Assembly: GCA_029339505.1 (NCBI GenBank)
Contig: JAQISU010000058.1
Coordinates: 1,180,001 to 1,244,000, forward strand
Source of the DNA: Unio delphinus
Taxonomy: Eukaryota; Mollusca; Bivalvia; Unionida; Unionidae
Reading direction: 5' to 3'
DNA: 64,000 nucleotides
Shown here: positions 52,481 to 63,830 of the stretch, in pieces
Numbering within the stretch: the stretch's first letter is position 1
Layout of the letters: each line of letters begins with the position of its first letter
Made by a program: the position numbers and the translations under genes
Notes under the pieces: model-generated
The model's input: the letters and a program-made list of their open reading frames with translations, nothing else
What the model was told of the DNA's origin: nothing
Database searches by the model: none

Positions 52481-52811
52481 TATCAACTGTAATTGGTTGT
52501 CTCCTCACTGATAATGCATATAAGGAACTATTTCCCTCATGCTTTCATGACTAATTTTGCTATTGGGAAAACTTAAAACATTTAATTTCATCTTCAAAAC
52601 AAACACCCCTTATTTAGCTTTGTGAATCAGGATTAAATTTATCTAACCACCAAGAATTAACACATGCCTATGCAGGTTTGAGTACCTCCTCATATTTCCA
52701 TGCTTTCAAAATAACTGAATTCTGGAAAATCTCATCATATGACACTTAATTCAGTGGGTAAAAAGTTGTCTCTGCATCATTTCAACTTTGTCATTTTTGT
52801 ATACTTATCCC

Positions 52812-53015
52812 CAAATTTACCTTGCCTTGTCCATCTGTCTGGAGATTATCAAACGGGCCTAATAAAAAAAGTCACACCTCAAATTTACCTTGCCTTGTCC
52901 ATCTGTCTGGAGATTATCAAACGGGCCTAATAAAAAAAGTCACACCTCAAATTTACCTTGCCTTGTCCATCTGTCTGGAGATTATCAAACGGGCCTAATA
53001 AAAAGTCACACCTCA
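52812..53015. repeat. 68-bp tandem repeat, three copies
   Basis: Starts at 52812, 52880 and 52948. The unit begins CAAATTTACCTTGCCTTGTC and ends AAAAAAAGTCACACCT; copies are identical except for a shorter A run in the last. Confidence 0.95.
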
Positions 53016-53182
53016 AGCAGGGATACTAAAACCATCGCATTCCAGCAATTTAACATATTACATTGACCCATTCATCAATTTAATTTGTTGCGTGTCACAC
53101 TGGCCATAACAAATGTGCTACTGAACATCAACAAACATTTCACTGTTACTCTCAACAAGATGCATCCTCTCACCAAGTTTCA

Positions 53183-53345
53183 TAATTCCAGCTAATCCAG
53201 TATGACAATATAATTCCCGTTAATCCAGTATGACAATATAATTCCCGTTAATCCAGTATGACAGTATAATTCCCGTTAATCCAGTATGACAGTATAATTT
53301 CAGCTAATCCAGTATGACAGAATAATTCCAGCTAATCAAACATGA
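53183..53345. repeat. 28-bp minisatellite, about six copies
   Basis: Unit TAATCCAGTATGACAATATA followed by ATTCCCGT; later copies have CAGTATA and TTCCAGC variants. Confidence 0.9.
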
Positions 53346-54614
53346 CAGTATATCTCAATTTGCAAGTGCTTTGCTAACTATTTATTTTAGGCAAAGTTTC
53401 TCTGTTGCTTTAGATCTTGTCTACCTGGATTGAATATGGAGGCTTGGCATTAAACACTGTGAAATATGTTACATTCAATATTGATTAAAGGCTATTTGTT
53501 GTTCTAGTCATGTGAACTAAATGTAACCTGTTCAATGCATGACACAAAAGTGTAGGCATCCAAACTCGATCCAAATAAAGCATTTGAGAAACTTTGCATA
53601 AAAGTGTTATTAAACAATTAGTAAAGTACTTCATTTGTGTTAGTTGATAGATGGGTAGTAGATATTCTAATATTTCTTAAAACAATTTTCAATGACATAA
53701 GCGCCTGTGTTTGCAACAGCTGTATTACATCTGTAGCAAGTTTTTAAAAAAAACCATAAGGGATTCAGGTTTAATGAGCTTCACTTCTGCGCCAGGCATG
53801 TATTAGTAAGTTTTTCCTTGCATGAGCAAACTACTCATTTTTTTTAGTTTTGAGGGTAACACTGTCAGGCCTAACAAATTTAAATGAAGACATATAATTG
53901 GTAATGTTTTTAAAGCATTCACATAAAGCAAAGTAAACCTTAACTAAATTATCACTATGATTAGAAACTTGTTATGACAAAGTGTTATCTGTGAAAAGGA
54001 GAATGAAATATATCCTATGTTTATTGAAGGTGCCTTCTGGCCAGAAGATCACCATGTTTTTTTTACAAATTTTGTGTAGAAACATATTGCTGATATGACA
54101 TCAATACAGAAATAATAGCAATAACAAGATTTTCAATATGGATGCTTGAGTGGCCAAACTGGATGTCTGAGCAGCAAGATTTTTGTTTAGGACTAATCAG
54201 ATCTTTAGCAGTCTTCCAAGTGTTTTAGGAAGAGTAGCAACAAGAAAGTTAACAGAACCAGTGAAAATAGTATATACAAAAAATGTCCATGTATAAAGTT
54301 GCCTCTTTTCCAGAAAGTACAGCTAGGAACCTTGCACTAAACTGTTGTCAATGACTTAAGGAGAAAAAATGGTTGAGATGTGGTGAGGCTGTACAAATGT
54401 ATAGGCACTTATATGTGCAGACACTCTCACCAATACTATGGGGTAATACAACAGCTCTCCGCTACTTTGTAGAGATGAGCTAAACATTAAATGAGGTGTA
54501 ATGCTGAGAGACAACAGATGGATGAAAAAGGGCAACAATACATGTCCATTACACATTTTCAGAATGACATAGCAAATTACCATAAACATTTCTGACAATT
54601 ACAATACTACTCAC

Positions 54615-54727
54615 CTAGCAAAGACAAGATTTTTCGAGGACTGGAAATACTTTGCTAGAGACAGATAAATCTGTGAGAAACTGCTACAAAATCCACACCA
54701 CATGGCATAGAACAGTAACATCACATC
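54615..54727 (-). CDS. TXNDC11: TXNDC11-like exon C, thioredoxin active site
   Basis: Acceptor TTATCTCTTTGTAG and donor TTGCTAG followed by GTGAGT enclose 113 nt that start in phase 0 and end in phase 2. The product begins DVMLLFYAMWCGFC, the beta strand and CXXC redox centre of a thioredoxin/PDI domain, and continues through IYLSLAKYFQ to LVFAR. WCGFC is the same tetrapeptide core as in human TXNDC11, where the sequence is YAPWCGFC. Oddity: the usual proline before the Trp is methionine (AMWC). The exon is absent from a simple scan for long ORFs because it is short and starts without ATG. Confidence 0.9.
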
Positions 54728-55554
54728 CTACAAAGAGATAAGTAGTAAAATGTATGAGACACATCAGCTGTAAACATCATACAATAAACACAAAGGAGTC
54801 AACCAAAAATTATAATAATAAAAAACTGTCTTTGAATGATTGAATTTAGAATGAAAATCTATCAGGTAATTTTTATTTAACTATTCTGCCTAGTCTGGTG
54901 AAACCTTTCACCACTGATAGCTAAAATATTGTCAGTTACAAAAACAAGTAGACAAGTTCTTCAATGACCTTTTCTAATATGCAAGTCATTTCTCAAAACA
55001 CTCTCAGAAGACACTCAGAAATATCTCCTTTGGAATAAATAATTACAACTACATTAGAAGCACATTATCAAAAATGTAGTCTTGTGGGAAGGGGTACAAC
55101 CAATTTTAATAATACAATACTTACCTGTCACACCTTGCCTAGCCTATGTCCCCTAATACAAGCTTGTAATTTCTTCCTCCCATTAGAACATTATACAAAT
55201 CTTGAAGAGAAAGAACCCAAAACTTACCTGACTATACAACATGGACATAACTTTCGTCTATTGCAATGGATCCAGAACTATGCATGAGCCATCATAATGT
55301 GGTGGCAGAGGGAAATGTGCAATAGTAATAGGCAAGAAACACATTCTTAAAATCAGCCCCTCTCCTTCAGCTATATTTTAATAGCAGTAATACATTATCT
55401 ATCACTAGTGCTTTCCTGAATTCGCCAGTTCAGAGGGAGGCTGATGGTCTTAGAAAAACTGGAATAAAAATTATATAGTCATCCTAACAGTAGAGGTATC
55501 TACTGTACATTGGCAGTTGATTGGATCAAACTATTTAGCAGAAGCCTTAATAGG

Positions 55555-55770
55555 CTGGAAGAGACTAGGAATATGGAGCTACCAAATGCTACTGGAGTTT
55601 CACCATTAATTCAAGTTAACATGGAAGAGACTGGGGATAGGGTGCTACCAAATGATACTGGTGTTTCACCATGAATTCAAGTTAACAACCAAGTTAACAT
55701 GAAAGAGACTGGGGATAGGGAGCTACCAAATGATACTGGTGTTTCACCATGAAACCAAGTTAACATGGTA
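55555..55770. repeat. tandem repeat of about 75 bp, three copies
   Basis: Repeated phrases GAGACTGGGGATAGGGAGCT, ACCAAATGATACTGGTGTTT, CACCATGAATTCAAGTTAAC, with small insertions. Confidence 0.88.
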
Positions 55771-56726
55771 GAGAAACAGAACCAATGAACCATGATAAAC
55801 ATTTATATACATAAGGCATGAAGCTTATTTTTTCAGACATATGCCAAAATCAGGAAAACAGTTCTAAAGGTAAGGTTCCTGAAACTAGCATTACCCAATG
55901 GTTCATAGGAAATTCTGACAACAAACATAACATGCATGAAACTCCCTCTTCTCTAATGAAGACTTTTCTGAGCCCATAATGGGTCAGATAGATTCCATAA
56001 TCTCCTGGGATCTAGGAATGAGATCTCCTTCTGAGCTCCCAAAGAGATGTGGAAGAAGGGTATATCTTCTTCTCCTCACCCTTATGTGTGTGCATATTGT
56101 ATATTTTCTTGATCCAAAAAGTGGAGCACTGTGATAACAGGAGTATTTGGTACCTCCACTAGTAAGAAACAACTCATGCCCTCCTGGAATCAAGAAATAT
56201 TAGTCTTAACAGACTTGCTGAAAGAACAACATGTACTGCCAAAATTAAAATACTTTTGAAAGAGAAAAAAAATTACATTTGATTTTTTTAAAAATGTGTG
56301 GTTCAGTTTTGGTATAGTTATTTTTTTTTAAAAAGAGTTCATACTCTCCTTGAAACATGGAATGTATTTTACTTACCAGAAGCAGTGTGGTAATTAGATA
56401 CTACTGCTTAAGAAAGTAATAACCATAAGCAGTGAAGTAAATTATTAATGCAACAATCCAATGTAGTACTATCTTTGTACTGTCAAAGTGATTAGTTTGC
56501 TAAATCTAGTAATATCTAGATGTCTGTACATAAATTGTTCAATGCAAAGATGTAAAACAGTACTGTCTAGCAATAAGAAAATTTTTAAAAATGTTGATGC
56601 AGCAAAATAACAATATTTTCAAGAATGAGTGTGCTGTCTAAACAATCGACGATTCCCAATTATAACATGGGATTTAAATTCTGGATCCATGATTGGGTAG
56701 AACTTCGGATGTTTGTTTGTTTGTTT

Positions 56727-57037
56727 GATTACAATTTTTAACGTAGCTTTTTAAACAATTTCAGTCATATCACTACGATGTCTGCAGTGAGGCAGTTTAT
56801 AGTGATGTCTAGCACAGGGGCATCATGCCGCAGACATGTAGCATGATGTCCCACCCAGTCACATTATCCTGACATGAGGCCGACCAGTCCTAACATTAAC
56901 CTCTTAATGCTGAGCGTCACGCGAGGCAGCTATTAGTACCATTTTTGTAAGTCTTTGGTATGACTCGGCCGAGGATTGAACCCATGACCTCCCGCTTCCG
57001 AGGTGGATGCTTGAACCACTAGGTCACTGGAGCGGTT
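56727..57037 (-). repeat. SINE family B, copy 4
   Basis: Minus strand: GCTCCAGTGACCTAGTGGTT (A box), GGGTTCAATCCTCGGCCG (B box), full body, and a CAAACAAACAAACAAA tail at 56711-56726. Confidence 0.9.
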
Positions 57038-58992
57038 AAACTTAGGATGAAGGATGAAAAAAATTATGAGCTACTGCCGACTAATACAGAACAAAGCTAC
57101 AACATGGGATTAAATACTTACCTTACATTGGGTACAATTAAAAAGAGTACTACTGGATAAAACAGACTAATAAAATCATTCAGAACTAATAAGATGCAAA
57201 GAATGAATGAACTATGCAAAGAAGGCCAAGTAAATTTCAATTCATATCCTGAAGAACATTAAAACATGTAAAAAAAAAGGCAATTTTCTGAGACAGACAA
57301 TGACCATGTCATAATGATAAGAAATCTAATGAAGGTAAGAAGAGTAAGCCGTATGATGGTAAATCAGACTGGTTCTGGGTTCATTCTATTCAAAGTGGTA
57401 ATGTGAAACAATGATACATATTTATTACAAACATATTCAAAGGTCTTGCTAGGATTTTAAAACTAGGAGTTCAGGACTCATATTTCAGGTAAAAGTTGAG
57501 TCTCACCAGCAAACGTTGCATTAGCCTACCAGAAGCAAATTGGGCATACCTGAAATGGCTATATTTCCAGATGAGAAGAAACAGCGGTTGCCATAGAGTT
57601 TAGTTTTCTTCTTTATGGCACTGACATGTAGCCCTGGTTTGTCCATTAGTGAGAGTGAATTATTTAAGGCCAAGGAAAGGTCTTATTCCAAGCAAAAAGT
57701 TAGGCATCACACATAGTGTTCCGCATAAAATGTCAGTTCTAGCAACTTATAGTACTCAGTTGAATTTCATTGTCAGTTTGCCCTTCAACCACAAAATTCT
57801 TTTCCAAATTTGCAAATAGCATTTAGTCTAACATTCAACATGGCTTGATTTTGAGGTCACATGTACTACTTAGTTCGCTACACCTGGAAATGAACACAGT
57901 GATGAAAGCTAAAGTTGTTCATTTGATGTAAGCCCATGCCTCTGCCTCTGACATCAGTCAATGTAAATATCAACACATTTTCTCACCACTCTGCAGCTAG
58001 TCAAGTCTTTCAACTTGCCGCCAAACTTGTGGGCCATGTTCTTCAGATGTACTCTTACAATGACATGTACATCTGGGAATCTTTCAGCCACTGAATTTTC
58101 TGAATGTAAATATCAGCACAGCTAAAACGATCAATTGATCAACACATTTTCCCACTCAACATGTGGTTAAAGCAAGTCAATGAATTTGCTGTCCAGCAAA
58201 TTGGTGCATACGGCGGACTCCCGTTTAAGTGATTTTCTGTGTCCCTGATAAAATATTTATGTCCAAATACATGTGATTATGCGTTTTCGAGACCTCTGAT
58301 ATTACTGAAGACAAATAAAGTAGAAGTACACAATAAATATAAAACAGCATGCCTTTTTCTCTTTAAAACATGTTTCCATAGGACACAGATGTGCATGTCC
58401 ATTAGACACAATTAAAGGGCTAGGTGAAAAAAAGATCATAACTCCATCGAATTATGCTGGGAAATATTAAAAATTAAACTTGATCAGTCTCCTAAAAATA
58501 AATTTCATACCAAATTTTGTTTTAAAACATGAAGTCCTTACAAGGTAATTGAGCAGAAATGGATGGACAAACTTCCAAGTCAAACAATGGCAAAATATCT
58601 TAAAAGAAAAAGGTGAAATTCAAATCTGACTTAAGACTTCTTAATGCAAAACTGCAACAAAATTTTATTTCAATCTATGATGTCCTTCAAGAAACAATGA
58701 TCAGAAACTAAATCAAAATGCAATGTTCTTGATCACCCCAACCAGCTTTTATTTCAATATGTACTGTTCCTCAAAAGTTACCAAGTGAAAACATAAAATA
58801 TGTGACAGACATGAATGGATGTAACACAATGTGAGGGGACAAGATAAACATGAGTTATTCTCCCTACATTGGTATCAATCAACAGGACAAGTAATAAAGA
58901 GCCAGACAAAAAAACTTGGGAGCTGACAGGAAACTTTCTACAAGATGGAAATAATTTTATATCTCATGCATATAAATGTGTTAAACACTCAC

Positions 58993-59141
58993 CTTGTCAG
59001 AATCCATGACAATTGACTGGAAAGTTTGGGCTGTGACCTCTATAATACACACTTGGCTGGGATCACACGTGACAAGGGTCACATTCTCTGATCTAACATG
59101 TCTGACTGTATTGCTGTACGTGTAGTTATATACAAAATTGC
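58993..59141 (-). CDS. TXNDC11: TXNDC11-like exon B (149 nt)
   Basis: Acceptor TTTGACAG and donor GACAAG followed by GTGAGT bracket 149 nt: two bases completing a Gly codon, then 49 codons, ending in phase 0. The protein runs from NFVYNYTYSN through RHVRSENVTL to EVTAQTFQSIVMDSDK. The last part corresponds to the strand-helix segment (EVTTxTFxEVV in the vertebrate protein) that immediately precedes the active-site strand of a thioredoxin fold. Two N-x-T sequons agree with an ER-lumenal location. Two cysteines (in VTCDPSQVC) lie outside the CXXC motif and could pair. The open frame continues past both splice sites, but the consensus sites and the phase match fix the exon borders. Confidence 0.82.
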
Positions 59142-59472
59142 CTGTCAAAGAGAGATAACTCAAGGTAATCACATATTTACACCACTGCAAAGTTACCTTG
59201 CATCTTCTCAGAATAATCCTTGTTTCCTTATAGAGTACTAATATAAGAAAACTCACTAAAGGATTCATTGGTAAAGGAAAAATGAAAATTGTTTAAAAAA
59301 CCCAAAATCAGTTATAATGATCCACAAATTACCATAAGTTTGGTCTGTACAATTTGCGCACTGAGATATTCAAAATGCCCATGATAATAAAGTCTACTAA
59401 ATTGCCAAAATATTATTCTGATGGAAATGAACCATAGCATGATGTAGATAAATCATGTTAGTCAAACCTGTG

Positions 59473-59547
<75 letters not shown>

Positions 59548-61144
59548 TCTACATAAGAATGTACAGATCTTCAAATGTGAAAACAATAGGTCATCTATAT
59601 TGTATATTTATCCAATCAATGAGGTGCCATCAAGAAATAACTAAAAACAAACTTGAAAAAAAAACAAAATTAACTTTTTCATAGTTTTCTACATGAATCA
59701 TGAAAACTGTCAGCGACTGAAGCTATCTTTATCAATGTGTCACCCATACAGTTCTGTAAACCTATAATCCCCTATTTCAAATGATACACATTTTTATTAG
59801 AAAAAAATTGCATGATTAAATACTGTAATAAAAGTTTTAAGTAACTGTGTCTGAAAACAGTGGATAAATTGGGCATTGATTAGTTTTTATTGCAAAATGA
59901 AATAAAGTGACAATTGAAAATTGAATACAGCATCTGCTAGAGCTAGACTGCATTCTTGCTTTGTTAACAGCCAAATGTTTTGTTTGCATGTAGAAATAAA
60001 TGAAATGAAAATCCTTACAAGTAAACTCAAAATCTTTAGCTTAACAATGTTATGCTCTAAAGTCTGTTATGGTTATAGTTACTCCACTCCAACAGTATCA
60101 ATCCGCACTTGAAATATACATGTATTAACAAAATAAAAATGTCTTCGATTTTTTTTATCAATACAATCAATATTTTGACAAAACACAATTTAAAGCATGA
60201 TGTGTACAAATTAAATTTGTAAAATGTCCCCGTCCCAGAATATCATAATGTTTAGGAACTTCTTTTTCTTCTTGTAGTGATGCAGCTGTTAATCACATTA
60301 ACATCGGCACACAATGGACAAAACTTATACAGATCAATGGCTTTTGCCTTTGAAAACTAAATAATAAAAAGAAAAAGTGGTTTTCTTTAAAATAGATATA
60401 CTGAAATATTTCACTTGTGAAATGGAAGCATTTTGATATTGTGAATTGTGGCTTTGTAATAATACACTTAACTCAAGAGATTCCAAAATTGTATATCTTT
60501 TCTATGTAGTGAGCAAAACAGAAGCACATAATTTTATAATATTCAGCAACATTCATAAAAAAGGAAAAATTGCAATATTTAAAGTCTAATGTATGGTAAT
60601 CTGCTTCTTTTATGCACACACACAAATTTTTTTTTATTTTAGCATGAACACACAATGAAGATTTTTGTGACTAAGATGCCATACATATTTCAATCTAAAT
60701 TCAATATCTCACAGCCCTTAAATATTCAGGGTTGTTTCTATTTTCTACAACCCATACCAGTAGGGTGAATCCTTTGCAAAAAGGTTTTTCTAAAAATAAT
60801 TACAGAAGGAACTTGCCAAATTAAGACTGTAAGTGATTTCACAGTAAGATGCCAATCAAAATGGCACCAATATTGTTTCCAAAATATTCCAAAGAAAACT
60901 AATACAAATAATCTTTTAGCTACTTGTGAAAATGCCCTTAATGTCATCTGTTGATGCACTTATTTAAGTTAGCTATCTGTAAAAAAAAACTTGGTTGACA
61001 GCGATAAACAGACTGTGGCACACACAAAAAATACAGCTGCAGTCACATCACAAGAAAGTTTATCAAATAATTTAAATAACATTGTTATTCTCACTCTTAA
61101 TTATTTTTTTACAAACAGACAAGAATATGATGTGAAAAACTTAC
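59142..61144 (-). other. intron between exons A and B (2.0 kb)
   Basis: Bounded by GTAAGT and TTTGACAG. Apart from a (TA)n tract it is plain AT-rich sequence with no supported element. Confidence 0.78.
59478..59546. repeat. (TA)n microsatellite
   Basis: Long uninterrupted TA dinucleotide run. Confidence 0.95.
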
Positions 61145-61193
61145 CTAAACTTTCTTTGGAAAAAGGTTCCCTGAGAACAGAATGGAATTCATT
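61145..61193 (-). CDS. TXNDC11: TXNDC11-like exon A (49 nt, first exon visible)
   Basis: A 49-nt exon with a strong acceptor (pyrimidine-rich run ending GTTACAG) and a consensus donor (TTTAG then GTAAGT). It reads NEFHSVLREPFSKESL in phase 0 and leaves one G. That G plus the first two bases of the next exon makes Gly, so the phase fits exactly. On its own it is too short to identify; it is assigned because it splices in frame to exon B. The preceding exon should end in phase 0. None was found between here and the right edge, which is mostly DIRS-like retroelement sequence. Confidence 0.75.
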
Positions 61194-61404
61194 CTGTAAC
61201 AAAAAGAGTGAAAAACAAATGTAGGGGGAGGGTAAAATTACAATTAAAGATGTAATATTTACCTGCTGCTATTGTACAGCTAGTACTTTTCTGCAGGAAA
61301 TTACTCAAAGGAATGATGGAAATTCTTTCCTCACTTTAGTGAGACCCTAAATTTTCATGAACACTGAACACCTGCCCAAATTTAACTATATTTAAATATT
61401 AGTA

Positions 61405-63830
61405 ATATCTTACCTGTTGCTATTGCATAGCTAAGTTTGTCAGTTGAGTGAGAGGTGTGAAACCAGTGTGAAAATACCATCACAATGATGTATTAACAAG
61501 TAATGGTAAAAGGCAAGTAGTGAGAGAGTGCCAAATGTGGTTCTCATCACATCCTCAAAAGATGAAATAGATAGGTCCATGACAAACTTCATGGGATTTA
61601 ACTTCATAAAGGAAAGGTCCCTAGCCGTATGGGATTGATAAGTTCTCTTGATAGGTAATACAATCAGCTGAATCTTTAATTGGAAGAAAAAAGATGTTTC
61701 CCACCCATCCTTCTCCTTTTGGAAGCTGCCAAATAAAAGCAGAGAGCCCTAAATATGACTTAAAAGCCTATCTTGGTCATCCTCAGCACAGATATACATG
61801 AGATTGTGGATCTCAATCAGGTGTGAAATAACTAATGGAAGCTGTTTTTGCTAGAAAAACTTGATGGTAAAGGAGAGAAACTGACTCATAATTCCCATGA
61901 TTTTGATACAGCCCTGCTCTATGAGCTTGCCTCCTTCAACTTGCAGACACCAAAGACAGCAAGAAAAAACAATCATGATGGTAAACTACTCAAAGGAAGC
62001 TTCACCCAAACATTCATAATGGCAGTTATTTGGAAACCACAAAACACAAGAAATTCCATTTAGGCAATAAAGAGTGAGACACAGGTCCCTGCAATTCAAA
62101 TACCTGATCAGGTCTGCTAAGTGAGAATCTGTCCTGATGGCAGGGCCTTTTGAAACCTTAAGTGTGTTGGAAAGAGCTGCTTTACAGGCCTTAATAGATG
62201 AAACTAGCCTTGTTTCTCTTCAAAATGGAGAGCAGAAAACTGGCCACTGCACTCTCAGAGGGATGGATAGAATTGACATGTTTTCTACAACACCCACCAC
62301 AAAAGATTCTCCATTTGGCATCATAAACCTTATAGTTTGATGTCCTGGGCATAATAATGCACATGGCGACTTGGATCAAACACTTTTCTTTGCTGATATC
62401 AGCTGAGATGAACAAAGTAAGAAGGCCGAGAATATGTGGGATGTTGTGTAGAAGAGAGCTCAAATGTAAGGTCCCTCTTTGGAGGTAAGGTCCTCAGATA
62501 GTCCGCCAGCAGATTTAGAGATCAATGAACCACAATTGCTGGGGCCAGAAAAAACTAAACAAAATAGCAGGAGCTATGAAGTGCCTGACTTTGTGAAGCA
62601 CCTGTAGGATCATCCATGAAGGGAGGAATAAGACATAACAAATGATCCCACCTCAGGCTGAAGGCATCCATTGCCCAAGCCCTCGGGTTGAGGACTGGGG
62701 TAAATTAAGAAAAGCTTGTTGTTTAGCTTCATGTCAAGCAAGTCCACCAAGAGTCTTCCACGACTACGGAACAGGGAGTCTGTGAATTGGTGGAGAGACT
62801 ATTCCATACAAACTATCTTCTCTGTCATTGATGGACTGTCTGCCAAACTGTTGTTAGAGAAGACCATTAGGCAGTAACCTCTTATCTGCTGGACACACCC
62901 CAAAATACTGCTCCCATTTTTTCAAATTGTTGATGTGGTGAGAAGATTCTTCCCGACACCATAAACACTGAAAAATCAGATCCTCCTGCTCTAGATAAGC
63001 ATCCAACACTTAATCTGACATGTCTGTGAACAGGTAAGAATTGGGAAGGGGGTTGCATGGGGACTTCAGCCAAAAGCCGGTTATCATTTGCCCACAAATT
63101 TAGATGGTAGTGGAAATCCCAAATTGGTGTATTCAAGGTGTTGAAGCATGGTCTCCAATATGCTAAAAGTAGAAACTGGAGCAGATGCAGGTGAAGCCTG
63201 GCTAGGGAAAGCAAAGTCCACTATGGCATTCAACATCCCTGCAGTGAGAGAAAAAGATGAGATGATAACTCTGTCTTTACTCGCAGTGTCTCCAACTGGG
63301 ACACAATTTTGTCTGTTCTGTAAAAAGGAACTGGATTAACCCTCTGGCTGTTAGAAAATTCATCACCACCTGGACAAAATTCTGAGATGGATTTAGCTCT
63401 GATTTCTCTATGCTTGGTAGTAGACCAAGCTTCATCACTATGGACCAACAGAGAGACAGGACATATCTGAGAAATCTACACTGACATTGTGGCCCAACCA
63501 ATCACTGAAATGATGCGATACTCAATGCCCTTAAGTGGGCTACCACTAGTCCCATTACCCTGGTAAAAGCTCTGGATGTAAAGTTATGAATGGAACAGCT
63601 CAGAATTGGAAGACCTCCCCATCCAAACAAAATCTGAAAATCTGAGGTCCCTCCTGTGTGAAATAAAGTTAGTGACATGAAGGTACACATCCTGAATATT
63701 GATGGAGATTGCCCAATGGACAGATTTTATGATATTCCTGACTGAGGCTGTGGACATTTCAATGGTGAAAGTTAAATATACTGCAAAAGAAGTTATCATC
63801 CTACTCTAAAGGTACAGAATATACAAAATA
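61405..63830 (-). pseudogene. DIRS-like tyrosine-recombinase retroelement, broken
   Basis: Minus-strand pieces, in many frames, follow the DIRS order. RT: INIQDVYLHV (motif A, Asp near 63690), HRRDLRF, FTRVMGLVVAHLRALSI, then SVIGW where YLDDW is expected, so both catalytic Asp are lost. Next KSELNPSQNF. RNase H entry: LARLHLHLLQFLLLAYWRP. Tyrosine recombinase: YDAKWRIFCGGC, HPSESAVASFLL, DSHLADLIRY, YECLGEASF, FFLPIKDSADCITYQ, and near the end GCDENHIWHSL. Stops and frameshifts occur throughout, so nothing is functional. It begins near or beyond 63830 and probably extends toward 61260. It lies upstream of exon A, presumably in an intron. Confidence 0.82.

Larger units (their letters stand above)
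40403..54614 (-). other. intron between exons C and D (14.2 kb)
   Basis: Bounded by consensus splice sites and rich in transposons, listed separately. I see nothing specific in 40403-41470, 41675-44270 (apart from an A/G-rich stretch at 42716-42750), 46610-47400 or 53350-54430. ORFs such as 43577-43903 and 46876-47280 have no support. Confidence 0.8.
54728..58992 (-). other. intron between exons B and C (4.3 kb)
   Basis: Contains a family B SINE, a small tandem repeat and, at about 55080-55480, donor-like ACTTACCTG phrases that probably belong to a retroelement end. 57040-58990 shows no recognisable element. Confidence 0.8.
1867..61193 (-). other. TXNDC11: TXNDC11-like gene (partial; five 3' exons and four introns)
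   Basis: Five minus-strand exons join into one open frame of 277 codons plus stop, and every junction is phase-consistent. Residue order in the partial protein: 1-66 spacer with two N-glycosylation sequons (NYT, NVT); 67-130 thioredoxin fold with WCGFC active site (C77, C80), NDLPWE (110-115) and cis-proline loop YPT (P122); 132-277 a terminal part beginning with PKTLPNLVKF and continuing as a Lys/Arg-rich helix-prone tail. Human TXNDC11 has the same order: APWCGFC, NDLPWEF, then TLPNLL and a coiled-coil tail. Known for the family: a PDI-like ER membrane protein that binds dual oxidases and takes part in ER-associated degradation with EDEM proteins. The N-terminal membrane anchor and earlier thioredoxin domains must lie beyond the right edge. 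Introns are 2003, 4265, 14212 and 38013 bp. No promoter is in the window. Confidence 0.88.

Noticed and set aside
55125..55230. Two strong minus-strand donors (GTAAGT) suggesting another exon
   Set aside because: Preceding frames contain stops and the phrase resembles retroelement ends; the homology of exons B and C is already continuous.
57520..57563. A minus-strand segment with acceptor CCATTTCAG and donor GTGAGA
   Set aside because: Exon B (phase 0 end) already joins exon C (phase 0 start) with continuous homology, leaving no room for it, and it has a stop in phase 0.
58993..59141. First thought: a SIDT-type extracellular segment
   Set aside because: The following exon carries a thioredoxin active site in the right phase, which settles the family as TXNDC11.
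61263..61290. A 28-nt minus-strand microexon between TTTCCTGCAG and GTAAAT
   Set aside because: It ends in phase 1, which cannot join exon A (starts in phase 0), and its donor phrase belongs to a repeat also seen at 61405.
61848..62340. Plus-strand ORFs of 67-71 codons
   Set aside because: Antisense to the DIRS-like recombinase remnant; no similarity of their own.
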